Source: Nocardioides sp. W7
GTDB lineage: Bacteria > Actinomycetota > Actinomycetes > Propionibacteriales > Nocardioidaceae
Direction of reading: 5' to 3'
NCBI RefSeq assembly: GCF_022919075.1
Contig: NZ_CP095078.1
Location: 5,208,001 to 5,272,000, forward strand
Length of the DNA: 64,000 nucleotides
Under the pieces are notes generated by a model. It saw nothing but the letters and a program-made list of their open reading frames with translations. It had not been told where the DNA came from and searched no databases. The translations under genes and the position numbers were made by a program. The first letter of the stretch is position 1; each line of letters begins with the position of its first letter. Positions 1 to 8,720 of this stretch are shown here, piece after piece.

Positions 1-1
1 C

Positions 2-115
2 TCGGTCCCCGCGGCGGTCTACTCGGTCTTCATGTTCGTGCTGGCGGCCGCCTGGGGCGCCCTGATCAGCCGGCGGATCCGAGCTGCTGCGCCAGCAGAG
101 GTGCGAGCTCCCTGA
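2..115 (+). CDS. C-terminal end of a membrane transporter, possibly bile acid:sodium symporter family (partial)
   Basis: Only the last 37 codons are in the window; the gene begins upstream. The visible peptide has one hydrophobic segment ([17 protein letters not shown]) followed by a short arginine-rich cytoplasmic-type tail and a TGA stop at 113-115. The pattern of a final transmembrane helix beginning with PAAVYS resembles the last helix of bile acid/arsenite (BASS/ACR3-like) symporters, but so little sequence is present that this is a weak family guess. It converges on and overlaps the 3' end of rdgB by about 50 bases. Confidence 0.4.
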   Translation, partial: SVPAAVYSVFMFVLAAAWGALISRRIRAAAPAEVRAP

Positions 116-698
116 GCGCCTTGCCGCGGTGGGAGACGGCGTCCTTGTCCTCGACCGACAGCTCGGCGGTCGTCACCCCGGGACGGTCGTCGGCGACGAA
201 CAGCACGTCGTAGCCGAACCCGCCGGTCCCCCGGACCTCGCGGACGACGGTGCCGTCCATCCGGCCGTGCACGACCAGCTCGCCGCCGGCGTGCACGAAC
301 GCCACCGCACACACGAAGTGGGCGCCCCGGCGCTCGTCCGGCACGTCGGCCAGCTGGTCGAGCAGCAGCCGGTTGTTGCGCGCGTCGTCCTTGGGCGGGC
401 CGGACCAGCGGGCCGACAGCACGCCGGGCATCCCGTTGAGCGCGTCGACGCACAGCCCGCTGTCGTCGGCGACCGACGGCAGCCCGGTCGCCGCGAAGCC
501 GGCTCGCGCCTTCAGCAGCGCGTTGCCCTCGAAGGTCGGCTCGTCCTCCACCGGCTCGTCGTACGGCGTGACGTCGTCGAGGCCCACGACCTTCGCGTCG
601 GGAAGGTGCTCGGCGAGGATCCGCTCCATCTCGCGGAGCTTCTTGGCGTTGCGGGAGGCGAGGAAGATCTCGACGGGCTCGACCACCGGGGAGGTCAC
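66..698 (-). CDS. rdgB: Non-canonical purine NTP pyrophosphatase (RdgB/HAM1 family)
   Basis: A 210-residue protein of normal length for the family. It hydrolyses ITP, dITP and XTP to monophosphates to keep deaminated purines out of nucleic acids. Family motifs are visible: N-terminal [14 protein letters not shown] (nucleotide-binding loop), the central [12 protein letters not shown] segment with the catalytic Asp pair, [11 protein letters not shown] and the C-terminal SHRGKAL. The GTG start overlaps the TGA of rph (GTGA, 695-698), so the two genes are translationally coupled. The same rph-rdgB order is found in mycobacteria (Rv1340-Rv1341). Cytoplasmic. Confidence 0.93.
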   Translation of the reverse strand: MTSPVVEPVEIFLASRNAKKLREMERILAEHLPDAKVVGLDDVTPYDEPVEDEPTFEGNALLKARAGFAATGLPSVADDSGLCVDALNGMPGVLSARWSGPPKDDARNNRLLLDQLADVPDERRGAHFVCAVAFVHAGGELVVHGRMDGTVVREVRGTGGFGYDVLFVADDRPGVTTAELSVEDKDAVSHRGKALRELAPLLAQQLGSAG

Positions 699-1411
699 GC
701 CAGGGACTCCCGCTGGATCCGGGTCAGGTCGGCGCAGCCCTTCTCGCCCAGCGCGAGCAGCGCGTCGAGCTCGCGGCGGTCGAAGGCCGCGCCCTCGGCG
801 GTGCCCTGCACCTCGATGAACTTGCCGTCCCCGGTCATCACGATGTTCATGTCGGTCTCCGCGCGCACGTCCTCCTCGTAGGGCAGGTCGAGGCGGGGGG
901 TGCCGTCGATGATGCCGACGCTGACCGCCGCGACCGAGCCGACCAGCGGCTCGCCCTTCAGCGCGCCGGTCGAGCGCAGGTGGGCGACCGCGTCGGCGAG
1001 GGCGACGTACGCGCCCGTGATCGCCGCCGTGCGGGTGCCACCGTCGGCCTGCAGGACGTCGCAGTCGAGCTGGATGGTGTTCTCGCCGAGCGCCTTGTAG
1101 TCGATGACCGCGCGCAGCGAGCGGCCGATCAGCCGGCTGATCTCGTGGGTGCGTCCGCCGATCCGGCCCTTGACCGACTCGCGGTCGGAGCGGGTGTTGG
1201 TCGAGGCCGGGAGCATGGCGTACTCGGCCGTCACCCAGCCCAGGCCCGAGCCCTTGCGCCAGCGCGGCACGCCCTCGGAGGCGGACGCGGCACACAGCAC
1301 GCGGGTGCGGCCGAACTCCACGAGCACCGAGCCGGCGGCGTGGTCGAGCCAGTTGCGGGTGATCTTGATCTGGCGGAGCTCGTCGTCGGCGCGACCGTCG
1401 GCACGTGTCAT
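695..1411 (-). CDS. rph: Ribonuclease PH
   Basis: A 238-residue phosphorolytic 3' exoribonuclease that trims tRNA precursors. The N-terminus starts with the family signature [20 protein letters not shown], followed by [14 protein letters not shown], the [26 protein letters not shown] region (phosphate and RNA binding), and the catalytic-core segment [20 protein letters not shown]. The ATG at 1409-1411 has no Shine-Dalgarno sequence. Instead a TAGCCT -10 box lies seven bases upstream (1419-1424), so the mRNA is probably leaderless. Co-transcribed with rdgB. Confidence 0.95.
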   Translation of the reverse strand: MTRADGRADDELRQIKITRNWLDHAAGSVLVEFGRTRVLCAASASEGVPRWRKGSGLGWVTAEYAMLPASTNTRSDRESVKGRIGGRTHEISRLIGRSLRAVIDYKALGENTIQLDCDVLQADGGTRTAAITGAYVALADAVAHLRSTGALKGEPLVGSVAAVSVGIIDGTPRLDLPYEEDVRAETDMNIVMTGDGKFIEVQGTAEGAAFDRRELDALLALGEKGCADLTRIQRESLA

Positions 1412-1484
1412 GCCCACGAGGCTAGTGGGGGCCGGGGACACGGTCGCTGACGCCCTCGGGTCCGGCGGTCGAAGGTGCCGGACG

Positions 1485-1527
1485 CCCCCGTGGCGGCAGG
1501 CACGGTGCGTGCCTGCCGCCACGGGGG
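1485..1527. terminator. Perfect 19-bp hairpin between ABC permease and rph
   Basis: Arms 1485-1503 and 1509-1527 are exact reverse complements, with a five-base loop. The hairpin lies between the 3' end of the ABC permease (stop at 1555) and the rph promoter, so it most likely ends the ABC operon. No long T tract follows, which is usual in very GC-rich actinobacteria. Confidence 0.75.
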
Positions 1528-1554
1528 TCGGGTCGGTCGATCCAGGGTGCAGGG

Positions 1555-2352
1555 CTACTTGAACTCGATCCGCAGCAGCCGGAGGATGCCGAGCACGAGC
1601 GGGAGGATCAGCCAGATCGTGCCGGTGACGGCGATCTGCGCCCACTCCTCGCCGGTCGGCGTGTAGTCGCCGCTGAAGAGCGGCATCTGGGCGGTGTTGA
1701 ACTCGATCCAGGGCGCGACCTTCTCGAAGCCCTCGCTGAGGGCGCCGAGGATGCCGACCGCGATCGGCAGAATCAGGCTGTACGCGAAGTAGCCGACGAT
1801 CGCGGCCGGCGTGTTCATCAGCAGCATGGCGATCGCGAAGCCGATGAAGATCCCGATGATGTTGGCAAGCACGAAGCCGTTGAACAGCAGGTTGCCGTCG
1901 ACCGACCACTCCGGGGTCCCGCCGGTCGCCGCGCCCAGCAGGGTGCCGAAGACGGCGACCACGACGGCGATCAGCATGACGGCCACGCCGAGGCACAGGC
2001 CCGCCAGGAACTTCGCCGCGACGACGCGGGGCCGCCGGGGCTCGAGGGTGAAGGTCACCAGCCCGTTGCGCTGGCTGGCCTCGCTGGTGACGAGCATGAT
2101 GATCAGGATCGGCAGGAAGTAGCCGAGCACGCCGCCGGCGACACTCAGGAAGTCCCCGTAGTCCTTGTCGCCCTCGGGGGCGACCAACGCGTAGATCACC
2201 AGGACCGCGAGCACCAGGCCGACGATCGCGACCGTGAACCAGAGGCCGGCCCGGGTGTCGAGCGCCTTGCGGAGCTCGACCTTGACCAGGCGGGAGAGCG
2301 GGACCTTCTCGGTGCCCGAGAAGTCGATGTAGCCCGGAGCGACGGTGCTCAT
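1555..2352 (-). CDS. ABC-2 type transporter permease
   Basis: A 265-residue integral membrane protein with about six hydrophobic segments, for example [38 protein letters not shown] and the last one near [16 protein letters not shown]. The cytoplasmic N-terminus contains [13 protein letters not shown], a typical ABC-2 lead-in. It follows the ATPase gene with an ATGA overlap (2349-2352), so it is the membrane half of that exporter. Substrate unknown. The neighbouring, divergently transcribed LiaSR/DesKR-like two-component system suggests a stress-responsive exporter, which is inference. Confidence 0.85.
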   Translation of the reverse strand: MSTVAPGYIDFSGTEKVPLSRLVKVELRKALDTRAGLWFTVAIVGLVLAVLVIYALVAPEGDKDYGDFLSVAGGVLGYFLPILIIMLVTSEASQRNGLVTFTLEPRRPRVVAAKFLAGLCLGVAVMLIAVVVAVFGTLLGAATGGTPEWSVDGNLLFNGFVLANIIGIFIGFAIAMLLMNTPAAIVGYFAYSLILPIAVGILGALSEGFEKVAPWIEFNTAQMPLFSGDYTPTGEEWAQIAVTGTIWLILPLVLGILRLLRIEFK

Positions 2353-3263
2353 GACGGGATTCCTTCCGGCAGGGTCTCGCGCTGGGTGTCGGAGGTGAGC
2401 TCGAGGAACAGGTCCTCGAGACCGCCCTCGCCGGACCGCAGGTCGGTCAGGACGATCTGGTGCTCGGCCGCGACGCGGCCGACCTCGACCGGGGCGACCT
2501 CGACCCGGAGACCCTCACCCGCCGCGGTGACCTTGAGGTCCTTGGCCTGCAACGCCCGGGCCAGCTGGTCGTTCGCCAGCGACGTCACCAGGGTCGAGGC
2601 CGTGGTGCTGCCCGCGAGCAGCGACTGCTTGTTGCCCTGGGCGACGATCTTGCCGCGGCCGATCAGGATCATCTCGTCAGCGATGATCTCGACCTCGTGC
2701 AGCAGGTGACTGGAGAGCAGCACCGTGCCGCCGCGGTCGGCGTACCCCTTCAGCAGGCCGCGCATCCAGCGGATGCCGGCCGGGTCGAGGCCGTTGGCGG
2801 GCTCGTCGAGGATCAGCACCGACGGGTCGCCGAGCAGCGCGTGGGCGATGCCGAGGCGCTGCTTCATGCCGAGGCTGTAGTTGCGGAGCCGACGCCTGGC
2901 CTCGGAGTCGGTCAGCGACACCAGGGCGAGCATCTCGTCGACCCGCGACTTCGGGAGCCCCATCGTCTGGGCCCCGAGGGTCAGGATCTCCCGACCGGTG
3001 CGGCCGGCGTGCTGGGCGGAGGCATCGAGCAGCACGCCGACGTGCCGTCCGGGGTTGGGGATGTCGGTGTAGAGGTGGCCACCGATGGTGACCCGCCCTC
3101 GGGTCGCGGGCGTGAGCCCCACCATGACGCGCATGGTGGTCGTCTTGCCGGCACCGTTGGGACCGAGGAATCCGGTGACCCGTCCGGGCTGGCAGACGAA
3201 GCTCACGTCGTCGACGGCGGTGAACGCGCCGTACGTCCGGGTGAGTCCTTCGACGTTGATCAT
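2349..3263 (-). CDS. ABC transporter ATP-binding protein (drug/lipid export type)
   Basis: A 304-residue nucleotide-binding subunit. Walker [10 protein letters not shown] lies near residue 34, the degenerate signature [12 protein letters not shown] near 135, Walker [14 protein letters not shown] near 155 and the H-loop SSHLLHEV near 190. The C-terminal ~90 residues form the extension usual in the CcmA/DrrA class. The YSLGM signature replaces LSGGQ, as is common in bacitracin-resistance-type ATPases. ATG at 3261-3263; its stop overlaps the permease start. The divergent histidine kinase starts 132 bases away. Confidence 0.9.
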   Translation of the reverse strand: MINVEGLTRTYGAFTAVDDVSFVCQPGRVTGFLGPNGAGKTTTMRVMVGLTPATRGRVTIGGHLYTDIPNPGRHVGVLLDASAQHAGRTGREILTLGAQTMGLPKSRVDEMLALVSLTDSEARRRLRNYSLGMKQRLGIAHALLGDPSVLILDEPANGLDPAGIRWMRGLLKGYADRGGTVLLSSHLLHEVEIIADEMILIGRGKIVAQGNKQSLLAGSTTASTLVTSLANDQLARALQAKDLKVTAAGEGLRVEVAPVEVGRVAAEHQIVLTDLRSGEGGLEDLFLELTSDTQRETLPEGIPS

Positions 3264-3320
3264 GGCGCCCACCCTGCCCGAACGGGTCGCCCCCGCGCAT
3301 CGGACGCGCGGAGGTGCCGA

Positions 3321-3340
3321 CCCCCTACCTAGGGAGGGGG
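3321..3340. promoter_or_regulatory. Near-perfect 20-bp palindrome in a divergent promoter region
   Basis: The sequence CCCCCTACCTAGGGAGGGGG matches its own reverse complement at 16 of 20 positions around a CCTAGG centre. It lies between the ABC operon (start 3263, minus) and the histidine kinase (start 3396, plus), 44 bases before the kinase -10 box TAGCCT (3384-3389). A likely operator for the linked response regulator, inferred from position only. Confidence 0.5.
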
Positions 3341-3395
3341 CGTACGACGACCCCCGGCGCCTGCGCCCGTCGTACGACGCCCCTAGCCTGGCCGG

Positions 3396-4550
3396 GTGGA
3401 CCGGCCGACCCCCGAGGAGTACCAGCCGTCCCTGTCGGCGTGGGGACACATCTGGCGGAACCTCGTCATGCTGTTCGTCAGCGGCATGGTGTGGGCAACC
3501 GTCGTCGACCAGCAGTCCGAGCTCGTCTTCGTGCTCGACCTGGCCCTCGGGCTGGTGTCGTTCGTGCTGGTGTCCTTCCGGCGCCGCTGGCCGCTCGCGA
3601 TCGCGATCGCGACCAACGTCCTGGGGATCGTCTCCGCGACCGCGGCCGGGCCGGCCTCCCTGTCCCTGGTCTCGCTGGCCACCGGGCGGCGCTGGAAGCA
3701 GGTCATCCCGCTCGCCGTGCTCGGCTTCGTCTCTGCCCAGGCCTTCGCGATGATCAACCCGCCGGCGCAGTCGGAGCCCTGGTGGCTCACCGTCTCCACC
3801 AACGCCATCTTCATCGCGGCGTTGACCGCCTGGGGCATGTACCTCGGCTCCCGGCGCGAGCTGCTCTGGACGCTGCGCAACCGGGCCGAGCGGGCCGAGG
3901 CCGAGCAGGAGCTGCGCTCCGCCCACGCCCGTGACAACGAGCGCGCCCGGATCGCCCGCGAGATGCACGACGTGCTGGCCCACCGGATCTCGCAGATCTC
4001 GATGCACGCCGGCGCGCTCGGCTTCCGCGAGGACCTCACCGCGCAGCAGATGCGGGCGAGCGCCGTCGTCATCCAGGAGACCGCCCACGAGGCGCTCACC
4101 GACCTGCGGGGCGTGCTCGGCGTGCTCCGCGACCGCGAGACGGGCGAGCTCACCAGCGTCCCGCAGCCGACGTACGCCGACCTGGCCGCCCTGGTCGACG
4201 AGGCCGGGTCCGCAGGCCCGCGGGTGGAGTACGACGACCTGATCCCCCGCACCGAGACGGTGCCGGACGTGGTCGGCCGGACGCTCTACCGGATCGTCCA
4301 GGAGGGCATCACCAACGCCCGCAAGCACGCCCCCGGGGCGCTGCTGGCGATCCGGGTCAGCGGCTCCCCCGACGACGGCGTCGACGTCATCATGCGCAAC
4401 CCGATCGGCTTCGGACCGACCGGGACCCCCGGCTCGGGGTTGGGCCTGGTGGGGCTGTGCGAACGGGCCGAGCTGCGCGGCGGCCACCTCACGCACGGGC
4501 GCGACGGGTCGACGTTCGTCCTGCACGCCTGGATACCGTGGGCCACGTGA
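3396..4550 (+). CDS. Sensor histidine kinase, HisKA_3 (NarL-partner) type
   Basis: A 384-residue membrane kinase. The first ~150 residues hold several hydrophobic helices (NLVMLFVSGMVWATVV, LALGLVSFVLVSF, and others). Then comes a coiled segment (RAERAEAEQELRSAHAR), the HisKA_3 box REMHDVLAHRIS with the phosphoacceptor His, and an HATPase domain with QEGITNARKHAP (N box) and GSGLGLVGLCERAEL (G2 box). The GTG start has no ribosome-binding site but a TAGCCT box six bases upstream, so it is probably leaderless. The stop overlaps the response-regulator start (GTGA). Likely senses membrane stress and controls the divergent ABC exporter (inference). Confidence 0.9.
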   Translation: MDRPTPEEYQPSLSAWGHIWRNLVMLFVSGMVWATVVDQQSELVFVLDLALGLVSFVLVSFRRRWPLAIAIATNVLGIVSATAAGPASLSLVSLATGRRWKQVIPLAVLGFVSAQAFAMINPPAQSEPWWLTVSTNAIFIAALTAWGMYLGSRRELLWTLRNRAERAEAEQELRSAHARDNERARIAREMHDVLAHRISQISMHAGALGFREDLTAQQMRASAVVIQETAHEALTDLRGVLGVLRDRETGELTSVPQPTYADLAALVDEAGSAGPRVEYDDLIPRTETVPDVVGRTLYRIVQEGITNARKHAPGALLAIRVSGSPDDGVDVIMRNPIGFGPTGTPGSGLGLVGLCERAELRGGHLTHGRDGSTFVLHAWIPWAT

Positions 4551-5200
4551 GCATCCGCGTCCTGGTCGTCGACGACGACCCGCTGGTCCGGTCCGCGCTC
4601 GGACTGATGCTGGGCGGCCAGACGGACGTCGAAGTCGTCGGTGAGGCGCAGAACGGGCGCGAAGGGCTCGCCCTGGCGGCGTCGCTGCGTCCCGACGTGG
4701 TGCTGATGGACATCCGGATGCCGGTCCTCGACGGGCTGACCGCGACCCGCGAGCTGCACCGCCGGCCGCAGCCGCCGCACGTGATCGTGCTGACGACCTT
4801 CGACGCCGACGACCACGTGGTGGAGGCGCTCGGCGCTGGCGCCGACGGGTTCCTGCTCAAGGACACCCCGCCCGCCCAGATCCTCGACGCGATCCGCGCG
4901 GTCGCGCTCGGCGAGCCGATGCTCTCCCCGTCGGCCACCCGCACCCTCATCGACCGGCTGCGGTCCGGTCCGGACGGCGAGCGGGTCGCGGCCGCGACGG
5001 TCCGGCTGGCGCTGCTCACCGACCGGGAGCGTGACGTCGCGCTCGCCGTCGGCCGCGGGCTCAGCAACGCCGAGATCGCCGGCGAGCTGCACCTGTCGGT
5101 GCCCACCGTCAAGGCGCACGTCTCCCGGCTCTTCGACAAGCTCGCGGTCACCAACCGGGTCCAGATCGCGATCTGCGTGCACCACGCCGGCCTGGCCTGA
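4547..5200 (+). CDS. LuxR/NarL-family response regulator
   Basis: A 217-residue protein. The receiver domain (about 1-120) carries the acidic pair VVDDDP, the phospho-Asp in VVLMDIRMP, the conserved Thr in VLTTFD and Lys in FLLKDTPP. The C-terminal LuxR helix-turn-helix is LTDRERDVALAVGRGLSNAEIA followed by SVPTVKAHVSRL. The GTG start overlaps the kinase stop at 4547-4550, which rules out the longer upstream in-frame starts. Partner of the preceding kinase. Confidence 0.93.
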   Translation: MSIRVLVVDDDPLVRSALGLMLGGQTDVEVVGEAQNGREGLALAASLRPDVVLMDIRMPVLDGLTATRELHRRPQPPHVIVLTTFDADDHVVEALGAGADGFLLKDTPPAQILDAIRAVALGEPMLSPSATRTLIDRLRSGPDGERVAAATVRLALLTDRERDVALAVGRGLSNAEIAGELHLSVPTVKAHVSRLFDKLAVTNRVQIAICVHHAGLA

Positions 5201-5210
5201 GGCGCGGGGG

Positions 5211-5280
5211 TCGGGGTAGTCCGTCACACAGGGGTGGTCTGGCGGACCGATCGTCCCCCTGGTGTGACGGAGTACCCCGA
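5211..5280. terminator. Long bidirectional terminator hairpin
   Basis: A 70-base imperfect inverted repeat lies between the convergent response regulator (stop 5200) and ABC exporter (stop 5302). The arms begin TCGGGGTAGTCCGTCACAC and end GTGTGACGGAGTACCCCGA. They pair over about 24 bases with two mismatches and leave a loop of about 16 bases. Its position between converging genes fits shared termination. Confidence 0.75.
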
Positions 5281-5301
5281 CGGGATCTCCCCCGGGGGGA
5301 C

Positions 5302-7059
5302 CTAGCCGGTCGGGCTCTCCCAGGCGGCCCACAGCTCGGCGTACCGGCCGCCGGCGGCGACCAGGTCGTCGTGCGAGCCGGACTCGACGACGGCGCCGTG
5401 GTCGAGGACCAGGATCAGGTCGGAGCGCTGGGCCTGGCTGAGTCGGTGGGCGACGACGAGGGCGGCGCGACCGCGGGTGACGGCGTCGGCGGCGGTGTCG
5501 AGCTCGCGGGCGCCGAGCGAGCCGGCCTCCGCCGTCGCCTCGTCGAGTACGACGACCGCGGGGTCGACCAGCAGCACCCGGGCCAGAGCGACCTGCTGGG
5601 CCTGCGCGGGCGTGAGCGCGTGCCCGTCCTCGCCGACCAGGGTGTCCAGCCCGTCGGGCAGCGTGGCGACCCAGCCGTTCGCGGACACCGCGGCCAGTGC
5701 CTCGGTCAGCTCGGCGTCGGAGGGCTGGTCGACCGCGGCCAGCAGCAGGTTCTCGCGCACGGTGCCGGCGAAGACGTGCACCTCCTGGCTGACCAGGCCG
5801 ACCCGCCGGCGCAGCAGGGCCGGGTCGAGGGTGCCGAGGTCCACCGGCCCCAGCCGTACCGATCCGGTCGTCGGCACGAGCACCCCGGCGGCGACGGCCG
5901 CGAGCGTGGTCTTGCCGGCCCCGCTCGCGCCCACCAGGGCCACCCGCTGCCCGGGCTCGACGACGAGGTCGACGCCGCCGAGCACCGGCCGCCCCGGCGC
6001 GTATTGGTGACCGATCCCGCTGAGCACCAGCGGACCCGCGGCCGGCTCCGCCGGGGCGCCGTACGTCGGCGCGGGGAGCGCGGCGACGCCCACCAGCCGG
6101 GTCAGCGACGCGGCGGTGACCTGCAGGTCGTTGACCAGGAACAGCAGCAGGCTGATCGGGTTGAACAGCCGGTGGAAGAAGAGCGCGGCGGTGGTGACCG
6201 CACCGACGCTGGCCTCGCCGCCGTCGACCAGGAGGTAGCCGACGCCCAGGATCACGAGCAGCCCGAGGCACTCAGTACCGTTGGTGCGCCCGCCGAAGCG
6301 GCCGTAGAGGTGGAAGACGTCGAGCGAGATCCGCAGGGTGTCGTGGGAGCGGGCGTCGACCTCGGCGGCGGCCGGCTCCTCGGTGCGGAAGGAGCGCAGG
6401 GTCGGCAGTCCGCGCAGCGCGGAGACCAGCGCCTGCGCCCGCTCGCCCGTGGCGACCCGCTCGCGGGCGTAGTACGGCGCGGACCGCGGGAGGTACCACC
6501 GCAGGGCCTGCACGTAGAAGGGCACGGTCACGAGTCCGGCGAGCCCCAGTCGCCAGTCGAGGGTGAACAGGCCGCCGACCGTCAGCAGGATCGTGGTGAG
6601 CGAGGCGAGCACCAGCGGCACGAACTGGCTGACCGAGCGCGCGACGACCCGGGCGTCGTCCCCGACCCGGGAGAGCAGGTCTCCGGAGCCGGCGGCCTCG
6701 ACCCGCGCGGCGTCCAGGGACAGCGCCCGGGCGAGCACCTGCTGGCGCAGCGTGGCCAGCGCGGGCTCGACGGCGCGGGCGAGCAGCTCCACCGACACCG
6801 CCGACAGCACCCCGCCCACGACCGCCGCACCGGCGATCAGCCAGAACGCCCGGGTCAGCGCCCCACTCGTGCCGGAGCCGCCGTCGAGGAGCCGGTCGAC
6901 CAGGTCGCCGAGGACGTACGGCGCCAGCAGGCCGGTGGCCGAGGCCCCGAGGAACGCCGCCACCGCGACGGTGAGCGCGAGTGGCCGCTGCCGCAGCAGC
7001 CGCCAGAGGTGGGTCGCCGACTCGCGGGCGGTCGCGACCGGCAGCAGGTCGCGACTCAC
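5302..7059 (-). CDS. ABC exporter half-transporter with intact Walker motifs but degenerate signature
   Basis: A 585-residue protein with an N-terminal six-helix exporter membrane domain (about 1-310) and a C-terminal ATPase. Walker A is GASGAGKTT, the Q-loop region is GLVSQEVHVFAG, Walker B is VVVLDEAT with the catalytic Glu, and the H-loop is VVAHRLSQ. The signature is LTPAQAQQ instead of LSGGQ. The partner gene just upstream (GTGA overlap at 7056-7059) has the opposite pattern, so the pair should form one consensus and one degenerate ATP site. An iron box before the partner suggests siderophore or heme traffic, as in IrtAB/YbtPQ (inference). This protein is probably the IrtB-like partner. 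Confidence 0.9.
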   Translation of the reverse strand: MSRDLLPVATARESATHLWRLLRQRPLALTVAVAAFLGASATGLLAPYVLGDLVDRLLDGGSGTSGALTRAFWLIAGAAVVGGVLSAVSVELLARAVEPALATLRQQVLARALSLDAARVEAAGSGDLLSRVGDDARVVARSVSQFVPLVLASLTTILLTVGGLFTLDWRLGLAGLVTVPFYVQALRWYLPRSAPYYARERVATGERAQALVSALRGLPTLRSFRTEEPAAAEVDARSHDTLRISLDVFHLYGRFGGRTNGTECLGLLVILGVGYLLVDGGEASVGAVTTAALFFHRLFNPISLLLFLVNDLQVTAASLTRLVGVAALPAPTYGAPAEPAAGPLVLSGIGHQYAPGRPVLGGVDLVVEPGQRVALVGASGAGKTTLAAVAAGVLVPTTGSVRLGPVDLGTLDPALLRRRVGLVSQEVHVFAGTVRENLLLAAVDQPSDAELTEALAAVSANGWVATLPDGLDTLVGEDGHALTPAQAQQVALARVLLVDPAVVVLDEATAEAGSLGARELDTAADAVTRGRAALVVAHRLSQAQRSDLILVLDHGAVVESGSHDDLVAAGGRYAELWAAWESPTG

Positions 7060-8714
7060 CGCAGCACGGCCGTCCGGTACGCCGGGTCGCGCGCGAGCAG
7101 GTCGACGTGCGGGCCGGTGCCGACGCAGCCGTCTGCTGAGACGTGCACGACCCGGTCGGCGACGGCGAGCAGCGCCGGGCTGCTGGTGAGCACGACCGCG
7201 ATCCCGTCAGCGGGCAGCGCGGCCCGCAGCCGGGCGGCGATGTCGTGCTCGGTCACCGCGTCGACCGCGGTGGTGGGGTCCTGGAGCACCAGCACCGGGG
7301 GTCGCGCGGCGAGCGCTCGAGCGAGCGCGAGGCGCTGTCGCTGCCCGCCGGAGAGGGAGGTCCCGCCGGCAGCGACCTCGCGGTCCAGGCCCGCGGGGTC
7401 CAGCTCGACCACGTCGTCGAGGGCGGAGGCGCTCAGCACGGTGGGCCAGTCGGGCTCGCCGTGGGTCCGGACGTTGGAGCGCAGGGTGCCCTCGAAGACG
7501 TCGACGTGATGGCGTACGACGAGCACGTGCGCGCGCCTGGCGGCCAGCCCGACCTCGTCGAGCGCGACGCCGCCGATCCGGATCCCCGGAGCGGGTACGA
7601 CGCCCGCGAGCTCGTCGAGCAGCCGGTCCCCGCCCGTCGGGTCCGCGAGGACCACCCCGACCAGCTCGCCCGGCTCGGCCCGGAGCAGCCCGGGCACCTC
7701 CAGCGGGCCGGGCGCGACGTCGCTCGCGCCGGCGTCGACCACGGCGTACGGCTCGCCCAGCACCTCGACCACCCGCCGGCCCGACGCCCAGCAGGTGGCG
7801 GAGTAGGCCGCGATCTCGCCGAGGCTCCGCAGCGGCTCCCCGAGGAACTGCGCGAGCCCGACCACGGCGATGAACTGGCCGATGGTGATGTCGCCGTCGA
7901 GCGCCCGGTGCCCGGCGAGCAGGGCCACGGCAGCGAGGAACACGCCGCTGAGCGCGGTCGTGGTGCCGGTCATCAGGCCGGTGGACCGTGCGGCCAGGAT
8001 GCCCGCGCCCACCGCCTGCTCGCTGGCCTCGGTGTAGGTCCGCGTCGCCGCGGTCTCGCCACCGACGCCCTTGAGCACGCGCAGCCCCGCGACCAGGTCG
8101 GCGGCCAGGCCGCTGGCCCGGGCGATCCGCCCCTGCTGCTCGCCGGCGTCCCGCGACATCCGCGGCGCCAGCAGCTGCACCACCCCGAGGACCAGCGGCA
8201 CCCCGAGCAGCACCACGAGGCCGAGCAGCAGGTCGACGCGCAGGAGGTAGACGGCGGCCACGGCGATCGCACCGACCGCCGCGATGGCGAAGCCGATCAT
8301 TCGCATCACGTCGGCGGCCAGCTCGGCGTCGGAGGTCGCGACCGAGAGGGTCTCCCCCGGCAGCCGGCCGCGGGTGCTGCCCCGGGGGTCGAGGACCCGC
8401 CGGACCACCTCGCCACGGAGGAGGTGGCTCTCGTACTGCGCGACCGCGTAGCCCGCCCGCGAGCCGTAGCGGTAGCCGGTCGAGAGCACCAGGAACAGCA
8501 CCACCAGGACTGCGAACCACAGCAGCAGCCGGGTGCCGTCGCCGGTCGCCACTGCGTCGTCGATCACCAGGCCGATGGCGACCGGGACCAGCGCCTCACA
8601 GATGTTCCAGACGGCCACCAGGCCGATCGACCGGAGCATCGGCCCGCGGTGGCGCCGCAGGGTGCGGCGGTAGAGCGCGACCACGGTCGCCGGGGTCTCG
8701 CTCGCTCCGGGCAC
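7056..8714 (-). CDS. ABC exporter half-transporter with degenerate Walker motifs but canonical signature
   Basis: A 552-residue protein with a six-helix exporter domain followed by an ATPase in which the P-loop is VLADPTGGDR (no GKT/S), Walker B is VLVLQDPTTAVD (no catalytic Glu) and the H-loop His is replaced (VLTSSPALL). The signature LSGGQRQRLALARALA is perfect. Start chosen at the GTG at 8712-8714. The -10-like TAGCCT (8723-8728) lies eight bases upstream inside an iron box, implying a leaderless, iron-controlled transcript. Longer in-frame starts would read through the iron box. Second half of a heterodimeric transporter with the 5302-7059 protein. Confidence 0.85.
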   Translation of the reverse strand: MPGASETPATVVALYRRTLRRHRGPMLRSIGLVAVWNICEALVPVAIGLVIDDAVATGDGTRLLLWFAVLVVLFLVLSTGYRYGSRAGYAVAQYESHLLRGEVVRRVLDPRGSTRGRLPGETLSVATSDAELAADVMRMIGFAIAAVGAIAVAAVYLLRVDLLLGLVVLLGVPLVLGVVQLLAPRMSRDAGEQQGRIARASGLAADLVAGLRVLKGVGGETAATRTYTEASEQAVGAGILAARSTGLMTGTTTALSGVFLAAVALLAGHRALDGDITIGQFIAVVGLAQFLGEPLRSLGEIAAYSATCWASGRRVVEVLGEPYAVVDAGASDVAPGPLEVPGLLRAEPGELVGVVLADPTGGDRLLDELAGVVPAPGIRIGGVALDEVGLAARRAHVLVVRHHVDVFEGTLRSNVRTHGEPDWPTVLSASALDDVVELDPAGLDREVAAGGTSLSGGQRQRLALARALAARPPVLVLQDPTTAVDAVTEHDIAARLRAALPADGIAVVLTSSPALLAVADRVVHVSADGCVGTGPHVDLLARDPAYRTAVLR

Positions 8715-8720
8715 GACGGG

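Noticed and set aside
2349-4526. A 725-codon minus-strand open frame extending the ABC ATPase through the kinase region
   Set aside because: The N-terminal ~420 residues are antisense to the histidine kinase; the real ATPase starts at the ATG at 3263 with a normal family N-terminus.
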